Of a DNA stretch of 64,000 nucleotides, positions 36,647 to 44,960 are shown one piece after another. A program made the position numbers and the translations under genes. Within the stretch, counting starts at the first letter, position 1. Every line of letters starts with the position of its first letter. A model generated the notes under the pieces. It was given only the letters and a program-made list of their open reading frames with translations. It had not been told where the DNA came from and did not search any database. The DNA comes from Virgibacillus profundi (GTDB lineage: Bacteria > Bacillota > Bacilli > Bacillales > Amphibacillaceae): contig NZ_NPOA01000002.1 in the NCBI RefSeq assembly GCF_002287375.1, positions 186,001-250,000 of the forward strand. The letters run 5' to 3'.

Positions 36647-37659
36647 TGATTTACATACCATTCCACAGTTTTTTTTAGTCCTGATTCCAATTGTTCCACC
36701 GGTTTCCAGCCCAATTCATTTTTTAGTTTTGTATCATCTACTGCATATCTTCTGTCATGACCGAGACGGTCTTCGGTAAAAGTAATTAAATCCTTAAAAC
36801 TGTCCAATGAAGACCTTTTTCTTAAATCCGGTTCAAGCTGATCAAGGATCTCACAAATTTCAGTTGCTATTTCGATATTCGCTTTTTCATTTCCACCACC
36901 GATATTGTATGTCTCAAGCGGATTCGCCTGATGATAGATGAGATCAATTGCCCTGCAATGATCCTCAACATAAAGCCAATCCCGTATATTTTTCCCGTCT
37001 CCGTAAATGGGGATGCTTTCCCGAGACAGTGCTTTTGAAATGATCGTCGGAATCAGTTTTTCCTCATGCTGACGGGGGCCATAATTGTTCGAGCTGCTGG
37101 AAATAACGATGTTCATTCCATACGTGGAACCAAAGCTTTTAGCAAGCATGTTTGCACCTGCCTTGGAAGCACTGTACGGATTGCGCGGGTCATATGGTGT
37201 ATTCTCATTAAATTTACCAGTTTCCTCTAGTGAACCGTACACTTCATCTGTAGAAATTTGATGGAAGCGTCTTTCAGAAAGTACATCTTTTTCCTCCCAA
37301 TGCGCTTTTGCTGTTTGCAGGAGGATCATTGTACCGAGAACATTGGATTGAATAAATTCCCTCGCATCTATAATGGAACGGTCTACATGTGATTCTGCAG
37401 CGAAATGGATAATTCCTTCGATGTCATATTCATTAAAAATATTATTTATTAAAATCTCATCCGTAATATCGCCTTGGATAAAATGATAGTTATTTAAACT
37501 TTCTATTTCCCTTAAATTCTCCATTGTGCCTGCATAGGTGAGTTTGTCGATATTGAGTAACTGACTATCCGGATAATTTTTCAGGAAATAATGAATGAAA
37601 TTTGATCCGATAAACCCTGCTCCACCTGTGATGAGCATTGTTGGTTTTTGTTTATTCAT
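36625..37659 (-). CDS. rfbB: dTDP-glucose 4,6-dehydratase
   Basis: A 344-residue NAD-dependent extended SDR. The NAD motif is TGGAGFIGSNFIHYF, the catalytic YxxxK is in PYSASKAGANML, the HISTDEVYGSL stretch carries the Thr-Asp-Glu catalytic residues, and GDGKNIRDWLYVEDHCRAIDLI is typical. It makes dTDP-4-keto-6-deoxyglucose. No rfbC or rfbD lies nearby, so rhamnose is not the product of this operon; WecE takes over instead. Overlaps rfbA by 8 bases. Confidence 0.94.
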   Translation of the reverse strand: MNKQKPTMLITGGAGFIGSNFIHYFLKNYPDSQLLNIDKLTYAGTMENLREIESLNNYHFIQGDITDEILINNIFNEYDIEGIIHFAAESHVDRSIIDAREFIQSNVLGTMILLQTAKAHWEEKDVLSERRFHQISTDEVYGSLEETGKFNENTPYDPRNPYSASKAGANMLAKSFGSTYGMNIVISSSSNNYGPRQHEEKLIPTIISKALSRESIPIYGDGKNIRDWLYVEDHCRAIDLIYHQANPLETYNIGGGNEKANIEIATEICEILDQLEPDLRKRSSLDSFKDLITFTEDRLGHDRRYAVDDTKLKNELGWKPVEQLESGLKKTVEWYVNQWKIPTL

Positions 37660-38584
37660 TTGCAGCCAGCCCCAATATTGGATTTCGATCGATTGACTCC
37701 CAGTACTGCTGGGAATGTTCCCGTTCGGCTATCTCCATTAAATACTTCCCATAGTCATTTTTTTCCATGGTTTTTCCTTTTTTGTATATGGTGTTCCGTG
37801 ATATATATCCTAAATAGAAGGCGATTTCCTCCAGGCATGCAAGCTTGAAGCCCTGTCTCTGCTGTGTGATTTTTACAAACTCTGATGCTTCGAATAATGA
37901 TTCATGTGTCCCAGCATCCATCCAGGCAAATCCTCTTCCTAATAGTTCCACGTCCAGCTGACCGATTTTTAAATATTCTCTGTTCAAATCCGTTATTTCC
38001 AACTCACCTCTGGCTGAAGGTTTAAGTTTCTTAGCCATTTTGACAGCTTTATGATCGTAAATATAAAGCCCTGTCACGGCAAAATCAGATCTTGGCTGTT
38101 CCGGTTTTTCCTCAAGTGAAATTACTTTTTGATTATGATCGAATTCCACCACACCAAATCTGCTGGCATCTTTTACCCGATACCCGAAGACAGTTGCATG
38201 TTTATGATTTTTAATGGCATTACGGAATAATGTTGTAAAGCCCTGACCGTAAAAAATATTATCACCAAGCATTAATGTAACATCATCATTTCCAATAAAA
38301 TCCTCTGATAAAGTTAATGCTTCAGGTATACCATTTGGATTGCTTTGTTCACGGTATTCAAGTGTGATGCCAAGCGATTGTCCATCGCCCAGCAGGCCTT
38401 CAAAACGTGGTTTATCCTCTGGTGTACTAATAATCATGATCTCTTTGATCCCACCAAGCATCAAGACTGAAAGCGGATAATAAATCATTGGCTTATCAAA
38501 AACCGCAAGCAAATGCTTATTTATACTATCCGTGCTTGGAGAAAGCCTGGTACCACTGCCCCCAGCTAGAATAATCCCTTTCAT
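37652..38584 (-). CDS. rfbA: Glucose-1-phosphate thymidylyltransferase
   Basis: A 310-residue nucleotidyltransferase, first gene of the minus-strand operon. MKGIILAGGSGTRLSP is the nucleotide-binding signature, with DKPMIYYPLSVLMLGGI, LGDNIFYGQGF and the metal/sugar region WMDAGTHESLFEA all canonical. It makes dTDP-glucose from dTTP and glucose 1-phosphate. The C-terminus is slightly longer than in most RfbA proteins (ends NPILGLAANE). AAGGAG precedes the ATG; the promoter must lie in 38585-38765. Confidence 0.94.
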   Translation of the reverse strand: MKGIILAGGSGTRLSPSTDSINKHLLAVFDKPMIYYPLSVLMLGGIKEIMIISTPEDKPRFEGLLGDGQSLGITLEYREQSNPNGIPEALTLSEDFIGNDDVTLMLGDNIFYGQGFTTLFRNAIKNHKHATVFGYRVKDASRFGVVEFDHNQKVISLEEKPEQPRSDFAVTGLYIYDHKAVKMAKKLKPSARGELEITDLNREYLKIGQLDVELLGRGFAWMDAGTHESLFEASEFVKITQQRQGFKLACLEEIAFYLGYISRNTIYKKGKTMEKNDYGKYLMEIAEREHSQQYWESIDRNPILGLAANE

Positions 38585-38765
38585 GTTTATCCACTCCTTA
38601 AGGGTAGTATGCTTTCACCACCCGAATTTTGTAACTGGATATATACAGTTTTGAACATTGTAAAGCTTATTAACTATTACCTTTTTTATGTGAAAGCTAA
38701 TCTTACATTTGTATTTCAATTATGTTTCGGTGTTGGGATTTGTATGTAAAAGGGGAGGGGACAGT

Positions 38766-38822
38766 CTGAAGTTTTCGCTTTCAAGCTGAAGTTTCTGTTC
38801 ACGGGCTGATGTTTTCGAAACA
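38766..38822. repeat. Array D: three 20-bp units
   Basis: CTGAAGTTTTCGCTTTCAAG, CTGAAGTTTCTGTTCACGGG and a third partial CTGATGTTTTCGAAACA follow one another with an exact 20-bp step. They lie directly next to the terminator of the acyl-CoA dehydrogenase gene. A short array of the same period as array A but with different sequence. Confidence 0.65.
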
Positions 38823-38823
38823 C

Positions 38824-38854
38824 AAAAAAACCCGAACCACTCATCAGGTTCGGG
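38824..38854 (-). terminator. Terminator of the acyl-CoA dehydrogenase-like gene
   Basis: On the minus strand CCCGAACC pairs with GGTTCGGG (38831-38838 and 38847-38854), with seven T after the stem. Confidence 0.85.
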
Positions 38855-38870
38855 GTAAAGCATCAATCTA

Positions 38871-40031
38871 TCAGACCCTATCACCAATACTCTTCTGTGC
38901 CAATTGCATTACCGTCATGTCATCCATCGGTGGGTTATGCAAGCCTGCGCGGACATCCCGGTAATAGCGCTGTAGTGGATTTTTTAATGATAAGCTGCGC
39001 GCGCCTGCAACTCGCATTGCCAGATCAACTACTTGAACGGCTTTGTTAACGACAGATAATTTGACTGCACCGAGCTCTGTCTTCATTGTTTGACGAACAG
39101 CTTCATTACTTTCATCCCATTTTTGTGCAACTGAATACAGGAAATGCTCACTTTCTATGATAAGGAGTTCCATCTCACCCAACTTTTGCTTCACATTGGG
39201 CAGTTCCGAAATAGTGCCTTTTATACTATTTGGTGAATAGCTTGTTGCGAAACCTACGGCATATTCTTGAGCAGCTTTGGCTATTCCCAGATAACAGGCA
39301 GGAATATGCAAAAGCCATCCAGCAGCTGGTTTGTTTCCAGGAGTAAGATACTCTACCAGGTCATCCTTATCTACATGTACATTTTTCAGAACAAGATCAT
39401 GGCTGCCTGTTGCTCGCATAGCAATCGAGTCCCAGGTTTCATCGATTTCCACACCAGCTCGTTCCCGTTTAACAAGAAAATTCCCCACCTGTTCTGGTTC
39501 TGTTCCATCAATAGAAGCACTTACCACAAAGTAATTAAGAATTGGTGCAAGTGTGGTAAACGTCTTTTTGCCATTGATTACCCACCCGGAACCATCCTGC
39601 TTTGCGTATGTTTCAGGTTTTCCGCCACGTGTCGGGCTTCCCGTCGCCGGTTCAGATGCAGCATTATTTAATAATGCCCCATTGTCAACAACATCCTCCG
39701 TATACGCTTTATATTTTTCTTCAGACCATATATTGTTTTCACCAAGATGCATCGTAATCCCCATATGCCAGCCAATTGCTAGTGCAGTGGAACCGTCTGC
39801 CTTTGCAATCGTTTCCTGTAATTTTAGCATTTCATATAAAGAGATACCGATACCGCCATTTTCTGCCGGTACAGTTAATGAAGGGTAGCCAATTGAAATT
39901 AAATCCCTAAAATTATCAAATGGAAACGAAGCTTCTTCATCGTGTTTTTCTGCTCGCTCGGTAAATGGTTTTACTGTTTCTTTAACTAATTTAAGTCGTT
40001 CTTCTGTATGATTAAGTTCTTTAAGTTTCAT
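38871..40031 (-). CDS. Acyl-CoA dehydrogenase family flavoprotein
   Basis: A 386-residue flavoprotein of the acyl-CoA dehydrogenase superfamily, similar to B. subtilis YdbM. Features are the N-terminal helical domain, a middle beta domain with NNAASEPATGSPTRGGKPETYA and WVINGKKTFTTLAPILNYFVV, ATGSHDLVLKNVHV, and the C-terminal helical domain with RVAGARSLSLKNPLQRYYRDVRAGLHNPPMDDM. The usual Glu base of acyl-CoA dehydrogenases is not obvious and the C-terminal HNPP motif is shared with flavin monooxygenase-like relatives (DszC/SfnB type), so its substrate may not be an acyl-CoA. AAAGGAG precedes the ATG. It is a single gene with its own terminator. Confidence 0.82.
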   Translation of the reverse strand: MKLKELNHTEERLKLVKETVKPFTERAEKHDEEASFPFDNFRDLISIGYPSLTVPAENGGIGISLYEMLKLQETIAKADGSTALAIGWHMGITMHLGENNIWSEEKYKAYTEDVVDNGALLNNAASEPATGSPTRGGKPETYAKQDGSGWVINGKKTFTTLAPILNYFVVSASIDGTEPEQVGNFLVKRERAGVEIDETWDSIAMRATGSHDLVLKNVHVDKDDLVEYLTPGNKPAAGWLLHIPACYLGIAKAAQEYAVGFATSYSPNSIKGTISELPNVKQKLGEMELLIIESEHFLYSVAQKWDESNEAVRQTMKTELGAVKLSVVNKAVQVVDLAMRVAGARSLSLKNPLQRYYRDVRAGLHNPPMDDMTVMQLAQKSIGDRV

Positions 40032-40945
40032 TGTAATATCTCCTTTCGTTAATTCTTATCATAATAGTCGGATTTATATCTCTTATTATTTCATTACTAA
40101 AGGGAAAATTCAATTTTCAGGAAAAAAATCTATAATGTTTTGTAAAAAAAACAAAATAGTGATGAGCCAAAATACCTGAGGGAATCTATCAAATAATATG
40201 CAAAGAATCCAATTAATTCGGGATATTTGAAAAAAACTTAGTGGTTTGATTAGGCTAAAAAAACCAGTTAACGACAATTACTAGAAAATAGTACCTATGA
40301 AATATCTAAAAACATATTGCTTTTTTAAAATTATTCACTTATAATCACTTATAATATGTTAAGTTTTATTTACGAATAGATTTCGGAAAATTAAATACTG
40401 TAATAATACAAAAACTCCGAAATATAGTCAGCGTAAATAGAAAGCAACAGCCCTGAAATGAGTGAGCAAATAGTGTAACTAACAGGACAACTTCAACGGC
40501 GTTCACTGCATTTTAAATTTTCTGAAGAATAGCAATTACGCATATTCTAAAATTAATAGATTAGAAAAACTATTAAACTAAATTTAGATGTTGAATACAT
40601 AATAGAGTTGATTATATTTTAAACTTAATTATCTGAACGTTCGGTCGAAACCTTAAATTGTAATGACAATTCGGTTTTCTTAGAAAACTTGGCTTATCGC
40701 CAAGCCTTAATGGCGAAAGCCTTAGTTGCTCTTATACTGATTTCCGAAAAAAGTTATACTTTCCTATCAGTGTAAAAAAAGTTACCCTAATGGCCCGCTT
40801 TGCTTAAGGTAATAGTAACAATTGGAACGATTATGAATGTATTGCAGTTTAAGTATCTGTTCCCTGCATTCAATCTCAGGTGAATGGCTTATAATTAATG
40901 CCATATCATAATCCTACAGAAAAAATTTATGCTAGGGGGATTAAG
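40032..40945. other. 914-bp AT-rich intergenic region
   Basis: No convincing open reading frame or known RNA. It must hold the promoter of the acyl-CoA dehydrogenase-like gene at the left edge and that of the opp operon at the right. A palindromic GAACGTTC (near 40636) resembles a TetR-type half-operator but is unsupported otherwise. The dispersed repeat at 40688-40772 lies in it. Confidence 0.6.
40688..40772 (+). repeat. Dispersed hairpin repeat, copy 1
   Basis: CTTGGCTTATCGCCAAG is a hairpin; it is followed by a segment containing TATACTGATTTCC-AAAAAGTTATACTTTCCTATCAGTG with inverted ACTGAT/ATCAGT ends. The same order of elements, in reverse complement and with a shorter middle, is at 54330-54397. 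Confidence 0.7.
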
Positions 40946-41962
40946 TTGAGCAAAGAGATGTTGGAAATCAAAAACCTGAAAACATCATTTAGGATTAAAG
41001 ATAATTATTATGCGGCAGTTGATGATGTAACACTGACGCTTAATAAAAATGAAATTTTAGGAATTGTCGGTGAATCAGGATCGGGAAAAAGTGCATTGGC
41101 CTTTTCTGTTATGGGACTGCATAATCGTGCAAAAATAGAAGGTAATATTTTATTTAAAGAACATGATATTGCGAATATTTCACCCTCCAAGTTAAATAAG
41201 CTGCGTGGTGAAGCTATGGCAATGATTTTCCAGGATCCATTAACAGCACTAAATCCATTAATGATTGTTGGAGAACAAATTAGTGAAACACTTATATTGC
41301 ATAAAAAGGAAATGTCGCAAAAACAACGTAAAGAAAAAGTGATTGATTTATTGAACAAGGTAGGAATTCCAATGCCGGAACATGTTTATGGTCAGTATCC
41401 GCATGAGTTATCCGGTGGGATGAGACAGCGGATAATTATCGCAATTGCAATTGCCAATAAGCCTGAATTATTAATTGCTGATGAACCTACTACTGCACTT
41501 GACGTTACCATTCAAGCACAAATTTTGGATTTGATTAAAACCCTGAAAGACGATATTGATGCAGGAATTATTCTGATTACACATGATCTTGGTGTAGTAG
41601 CTGAAATGGCGGATAGAGTTGCAGTAATGTATGCAGGGCAGATCGTTGAAATTGCAGATGTGCACACATTATTTGATAATCCACTGCATCCATACACAAG
41701 ATCGCTTTTAAACTCCGTCCCAAACACGCAGGAGGGACAGGAAGAGCTGCATGTTATACAGGGGATTGTACCATCACTTTCAAAGCTGCCGCGTGAAGGC
41801 TGTCGCTTTGCTGCAAGAATTCCTTGGATAGATGATTCTGCTCATGAGGAAAATCCCGTAATGCATGAAGTAGCACCGGGTCATTTTGTGCGCTGCACAT
41901 GTCATAATCATTTTCACTTCCCGGATGAAAGCAAGGAGGATTCTACACATGGGATTTCTTGA
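40946..41962 (+). CDS. oppD: Peptide ABC transporter ATP-binding protein OppD
   Basis: A 338-residue ABC ATPase of the oligopeptide/dipeptide family. Walker A is [10 protein letters not shown]-loop [13 protein letters not shown], signature LSGGMRQR, Walker [15 protein letters not shown], and H-loop [27 protein letters not shown]. The C-terminal oligopeptide extension has [13 protein letters not shown] and a Cys-rich part ([15 protein letters not shown]) typical of OppD. The TTG at 40946 is chosen because AGGGGGA lies upstream; the ATG at 40898 has none. It ends 14 bases inside oppF and is the first gene of oppDFBCA. Confidence 0.9.
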   Translation: MSKEMLEIKNLKTSFRIKDNYYAAVDDVTLTLNKNEILGIVGESGSGKSALAFSVMGLHNRAKIEGNILFKEHDIANISPSKLNKLRGEAMAMIFQDPLTALNPLMIVGEQISETLILHKKEMSQKQRKEKVIDLLNKVGIPMPEHVYGQYPHELSGGMRQRIIIAIAIANKPELLIADEPTTALDVTIQAQILDLIKTLKDDIDAGIILITHDLGVVAEMADRVAVMYAGQIVEIADVHTLFDNPLHPYTRSLLNSVPNTQEGQEELHVIQGIVPSLSKLPREGCRFAARIPWIDDSAHEENPVMHEVAPGHFVRCTCHNHFHFPDESKEDSTHGIS

Positions 41963-42881
41963 TGTTGAAGATTTAAAAGTATATTTTCCAATTAAAGGTG
42001 GTTTGTTTAATCGAACGTTAGGCAATGTTAAAGCAGTTGATGGCGTCTCTTTCTCAATTGAAGAAGGAAAAACCTATGGCCTTGTTGGTGAATCCGGTTC
42101 CGGAAAAACAACTACTGGAAGAGCAATTATCGGTTTAAATGATATTACTGCAGGTAAGGTTTCGTTTGAAGGAAAGGATCTTACGTCAAAGAAAAGTAAA
42201 ACATCTGCTGTTCGAAAAGATATTCAAATGATTTTCCAGGATCCTTATTCATCCTTGAATCCAAGGAAACGTGTGCTCGATATTGTAGCAGAGCCACTTC
42301 GTAACTATGAAAAGCTCTCCAAACAGGCAGAGAAACAACGCGTTGGGGAATTATTGGAAATGGTTGGATTAAGTCCTGAGAGTATTTTGAAATATCCACA
42401 TGAATTCTCTGGTGGGCAGCGTCAGCGGATTGGGGTAGCCCGTACCATCGCATTAAAACCTAAATTAATTATTGCAGATGAGCCAGTATCTGCACTTGAT
42501 GTTTCCGTGCAGGCTCAAGTATTGAACTTTATGCAAGACATACAAAAGGAATTGAATTTAACATATTTATTTATCAGCCATGATCTTGGTGTTGTTAAAC
42601 ATATGTGTGATGACATCGGAATTATGTATAAAGGGCGTTATGTGGAACAAGGAACAAAGCAGGATATTTTTGAAAACCCACAGCATATTTATACAAAACG
42701 ACTCGTTGCGGCAATTCCTGACATTGATCCTAAAAATCGGGAAGCGCAAAAACAATTCCGGGAAGAAGTTCAGAGGGAATATGAACATTCCTACAACGAT
42801 TACTTTGATAACGATGGCTTGGCTTATGGCTTGCAATCCGTATCTGATACACATCTAGTAGCTCTGCCAGAGAAAGGTTGA
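41949..42881 (+). CDS. oppF: Peptide ABC transporter ATP-binding protein OppF
   Basis: A 310-residue ATPase partner of OppD: Walker A GESGSGKTT, Q-loop MIFQDPYSSLNPRKRVLD, signature FSGGQRQRIG, Walker B KLIIADEPVSALDV, H-loop LFISHDLGVVKHMCDDIGIMYKGRYVEQG. The C-terminal HIYTKRLVAAIPDIDP is typical of OppF. ATG at 41949 follows AAGGAGG inside the end of oppD. OppD and OppF form the heterodimeric ATPase that powers uptake of peptides through OppB and OppC. Confidence 0.92.
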   Translation: MGFLDVEDLKVYFPIKGGLFNRTLGNVKAVDGVSFSIEEGKTYGLVGESGSGKTTTGRAIIGLNDITAGKVSFEGKDLTSKKSKTSAVRKDIQMIFQDPYSSLNPRKRVLDIVAEPLRNYEKLSKQAEKQRVGELLEMVGLSPESILKYPHEFSGGQRQRIGVARTIALKPKLIIADEPVSALDVSVQAQVLNFMQDIQKELNLTYLFISHDLGVVKHMCDDIGIMYKGRYVEQGTKQDIFENPQHIYTKRLVAAIPDIDPKNREAQKQFREEVQREYEHSYNDYFDNDGLAYGLQSVSDTHLVALPEKG

Positions 42882-42888
42882 ATAAATA

Positions 42889-43851
42889 ATGTGGAAATTT
42901 ATTGTAAGACGACTTGTTATAACATTCCCTCAAATAATTTTACTAAGTTTATTAGTATTTCTTATGGCAGAAATGATGCCGGGAGATGCGCTCTCGGGTC
43001 TGCTTGATCCGAATATTGATCCGGCTGCTATTGAAGAACAACGTATAAAACTAGGGTTAAATGACCCGTGGCATATAAAATATGCAGATTGGGTAGCTGG
43101 TCTAGTACAAGGAGACCTTGGACAGTCATTCAAATTTAAAATGCCGGTTACTGAACTGATTGAACAACGGCTGGTAAACTCATTTTGGCTTGGTGTAGCA
43201 ACATTAATATTTACATACTTAATTGCAATACCACTTGGAATTACGAGTGGTCGCTATAATGATACATGGGCTGACCAGATGATTACAGGTTATACCTATA
43301 TCGGATTCGCAACACCATTATTTATATTTGCATTGGTTGTTCTCTGGATATTTGGTTTCCAACTGCAATGGTTCCCAACCAGCGGAAGTGTTGAACCGGG
43401 AATGGTGCCAGGTACCTTCGAGTATGTACTAAGTAAAATTCAGCATTTACTATTGCCTTCACTATCGCTGGCTTTGATTACAACTGTAAATACGGTTCAA
43501 TATTTGCGAAGTGAAATAATTGATACAAAACAAAAGGACTTTATTATTACTGCTAGAGCTAAAGGGGCTTCAGAATCCAGAGTCTATAACCGTCATATTT
43601 TAAGGAATTCGTTGTTGCCTATTGCTGCATTTTTTGGATTTGAAATTACAGGTTTAATCGGAGGAACGGTTTTCGTAGAACAAATCTTTGGTTATCCGGG
43701 CATGGGGCAACTGTTTCTGGAATCAGTTGTGGGACGTGATTATTCCGTTGTAACTTCTGTTGTTCTGTTATTTGGTATAGCTTCCATTTTGGGGGCACTA
43801 ATTTCAGACATTATATTAAGTCTTGTTGACCCGCGAATTCGTATTAAATAG
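42889..43851 (+). CDS. oppB: Peptide ABC transporter permease OppB
   Basis: A 320-residue permease with six predicted helices. MWKFIVRRLVITFPQIILLSLLVFLMAEMMPGDA is the characteristic OppB/DppB start. The EAA loop is in the region TARAKGASESRVYNRHILRNSLLPIAAFFGFEITGLIGG, and the protein ends in SDIILSLVDPRIRIK. Begins 7 bases after oppF. Forms the membrane channel with OppC. Confidence 0.92.
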   Translation: MWKFIVRRLVITFPQIILLSLLVFLMAEMMPGDALSGLLDPNIDPAAIEEQRIKLGLNDPWHIKYADWVAGLVQGDLGQSFKFKMPVTELIEQRLVNSFWLGVATLIFTYLIAIPLGITSGRYNDTWADQMITGYTYIGFATPLFIFALVVLWIFGFQLQWFPTSGSVEPGMVPGTFEYVLSKIQHLLLPSLSLALITTVNTVQYLRSEIIDTKQKDFIITARAKGASESRVYNRHILRNSLLPIAAFFGFEITGLIGGTVFVEQIFGYPGMGQLFLESVVGRDYSVVTSVVLLFGIASILGALISDIILSLVDPRIRIK

Positions 43852-43880
43852 AAATAAGGCAGACTCTGAGGTGATTTATA

Positions 43881-44789
43881 ATGGAAACTAATAACGTAAA
43901 TGGACAGGATCAAGTTCAAGATACTACAAAAAGCCCATCTGGGGCAAGTATCTTTTGGCGTGAAATTACCAGAGATAAAATGGCCTTAATTTCACTAATA
44001 TTTTTAGTGCTGATAACGGCATTTGTATATGGTATTTCATTATTTTTAAACAAGGAAGAAATTGTAAGGGTAGATTTATTTTCAATCCATCAAGCCCCTT
44101 CTGAGGAATTTTGGTTAGGTACAGATTATGGTGGGCGAGATGTTTTCGGGCAATTGATTATCGGTACACGTAATTCACTATCCATTGGGATTCTGGTTAC
44201 TTTGATGACTGGAATTATCGGAATTGTATATGGATTAGTCTCCGGTTATTTTGGTGGACAGGTTGATAATATGATGATGCGTATTCTTGACTTTTTCTTA
44301 ATTTTACCATTTTTGATGGTTGTTATTGCATTTGTTGCAATTGTACCAACATACAGTGTATGGACATTCTCGTTAATTATGACTGCATTTCTGTGGATGG
44401 GGATAGCCAGGCTAATCAGATCAAAAGTATTACAGGAAAAGGAACTGGATTATGCTCAGGCATCAAAGACGCTTGGCTCATCAAACTTTAAAATTATGTT
44501 TTTACAGGTTTTGCCAAACGTAACATCACTAATTGTTGTAACGATGACATTAAACCTTGCTGCAAATATTGGTTTGGAATCAGGACTCTCATTCCTGGGC
44601 TTCGGTTTTCCGGAGTCTACACCAAGTCTTGGAACACTTTTAAGTTATGCAACCAACCCGCAAACATTGGAGTATAGATGGTGGATCTGGGTACCTGCAG
44701 CAGTGCTAATCCTATTACTGATGCTTGCTGTAAGAAATGTCGGTGAAGCATTAAAACGTGCAGCCGATGCAAGGCAAAGAAGAGGATAA
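43881..44789 (+). CDS. oppC: Peptide ABC transporter permease OppC
   Basis: A 302-residue permease with an N-terminal cytoplasmic extension, one helix (about 35-55), an external loop with HQAPSEEFWLGTDYGGRDVFGQLIIGTRNSLSIG and five further helices. The EAA loop is DYAQASKTLGSSNFKIMFLQVLPN, and LESGLSFLGFGFPESTPSLGTLLS is the family's C-terminal signature. It ends in KRAADARQRRG. A partial repeat of the last bases of this gene is found 144 bases downstream, before oppA. Confidence 0.92.
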   Translation: METNNVNGQDQVQDTTKSPSGASIFWREITRDKMALISLIFLVLITAFVYGISLFLNKEEIVRVDLFSIHQAPSEEFWLGTDYGGRDVFGQLIIGTRNSLSIGILVTLMTGIIGIVYGLVSGYFGGQVDNMMMRILDFFLILPFLMVVIAFVAIVPTYSVWTFSLIMTAFLWMGIARLIRSKVLQEKELDYAQASKTLGSSNFKIMFLQVLPNVTSLIVVTMTLNLAANIGLESGLSFLGFGFPESTPSLGTLLSYATNPQTLEYRWWIWVPAAVLILLLMLAVRNVGEALKRAADARQRRG

Positions 44790-44847
44790 TTTTAAGGGGG
44801 TGACTACTGAGGAAGCAGAAATGTAAAAATATTAGCTTATGTTACCT

Positions 44848-44876
44848 ACATTAATACGTAGCTTATGTATTAATGT
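44848..44876 (+). other. Intercistronic hairpin between oppC and oppA
   Basis: ACATTAATAC (44848-44857) pairs perfectly with GTATTAATGT (44867-44876) around a 9-base loop. There is no T-run, so it is more likely an mRNA-processing or stabilising element, which would fit the need for more binding protein than permease. Confidence 0.5.
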
Positions 44877-44910
44877 TGAGTATAAATTATCGGTCAGACT
44901 ATAAAAGGTA

Positions 44911-44937
44911 TGGCCGATGCAAGAAAAAGAAGGGTTT
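44911..44937 (+). repeat. Partial duplicate of the oppC 3' end
   Basis: GCCGATGCAAGAAAAAGAAG here resembles GCCGATGCAAGGCAAAGAAG at the end of oppC (about 44762-44785). It lies in the leader of oppA, so it seems to be a relic of a rearrangement between the two genes. Confidence 0.55.
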
Positions 44938-44960
44938 TAAAAAAAAGGGAGGTTACAAGG

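Noticed and set aside
36625-38584. Rhamnose pathway
   Set aside because: rfbA and rfbB are present, but rfbC and rfbD are not; the neighbouring aminotransferase and acetyltransferase take the intermediate elsewhere.
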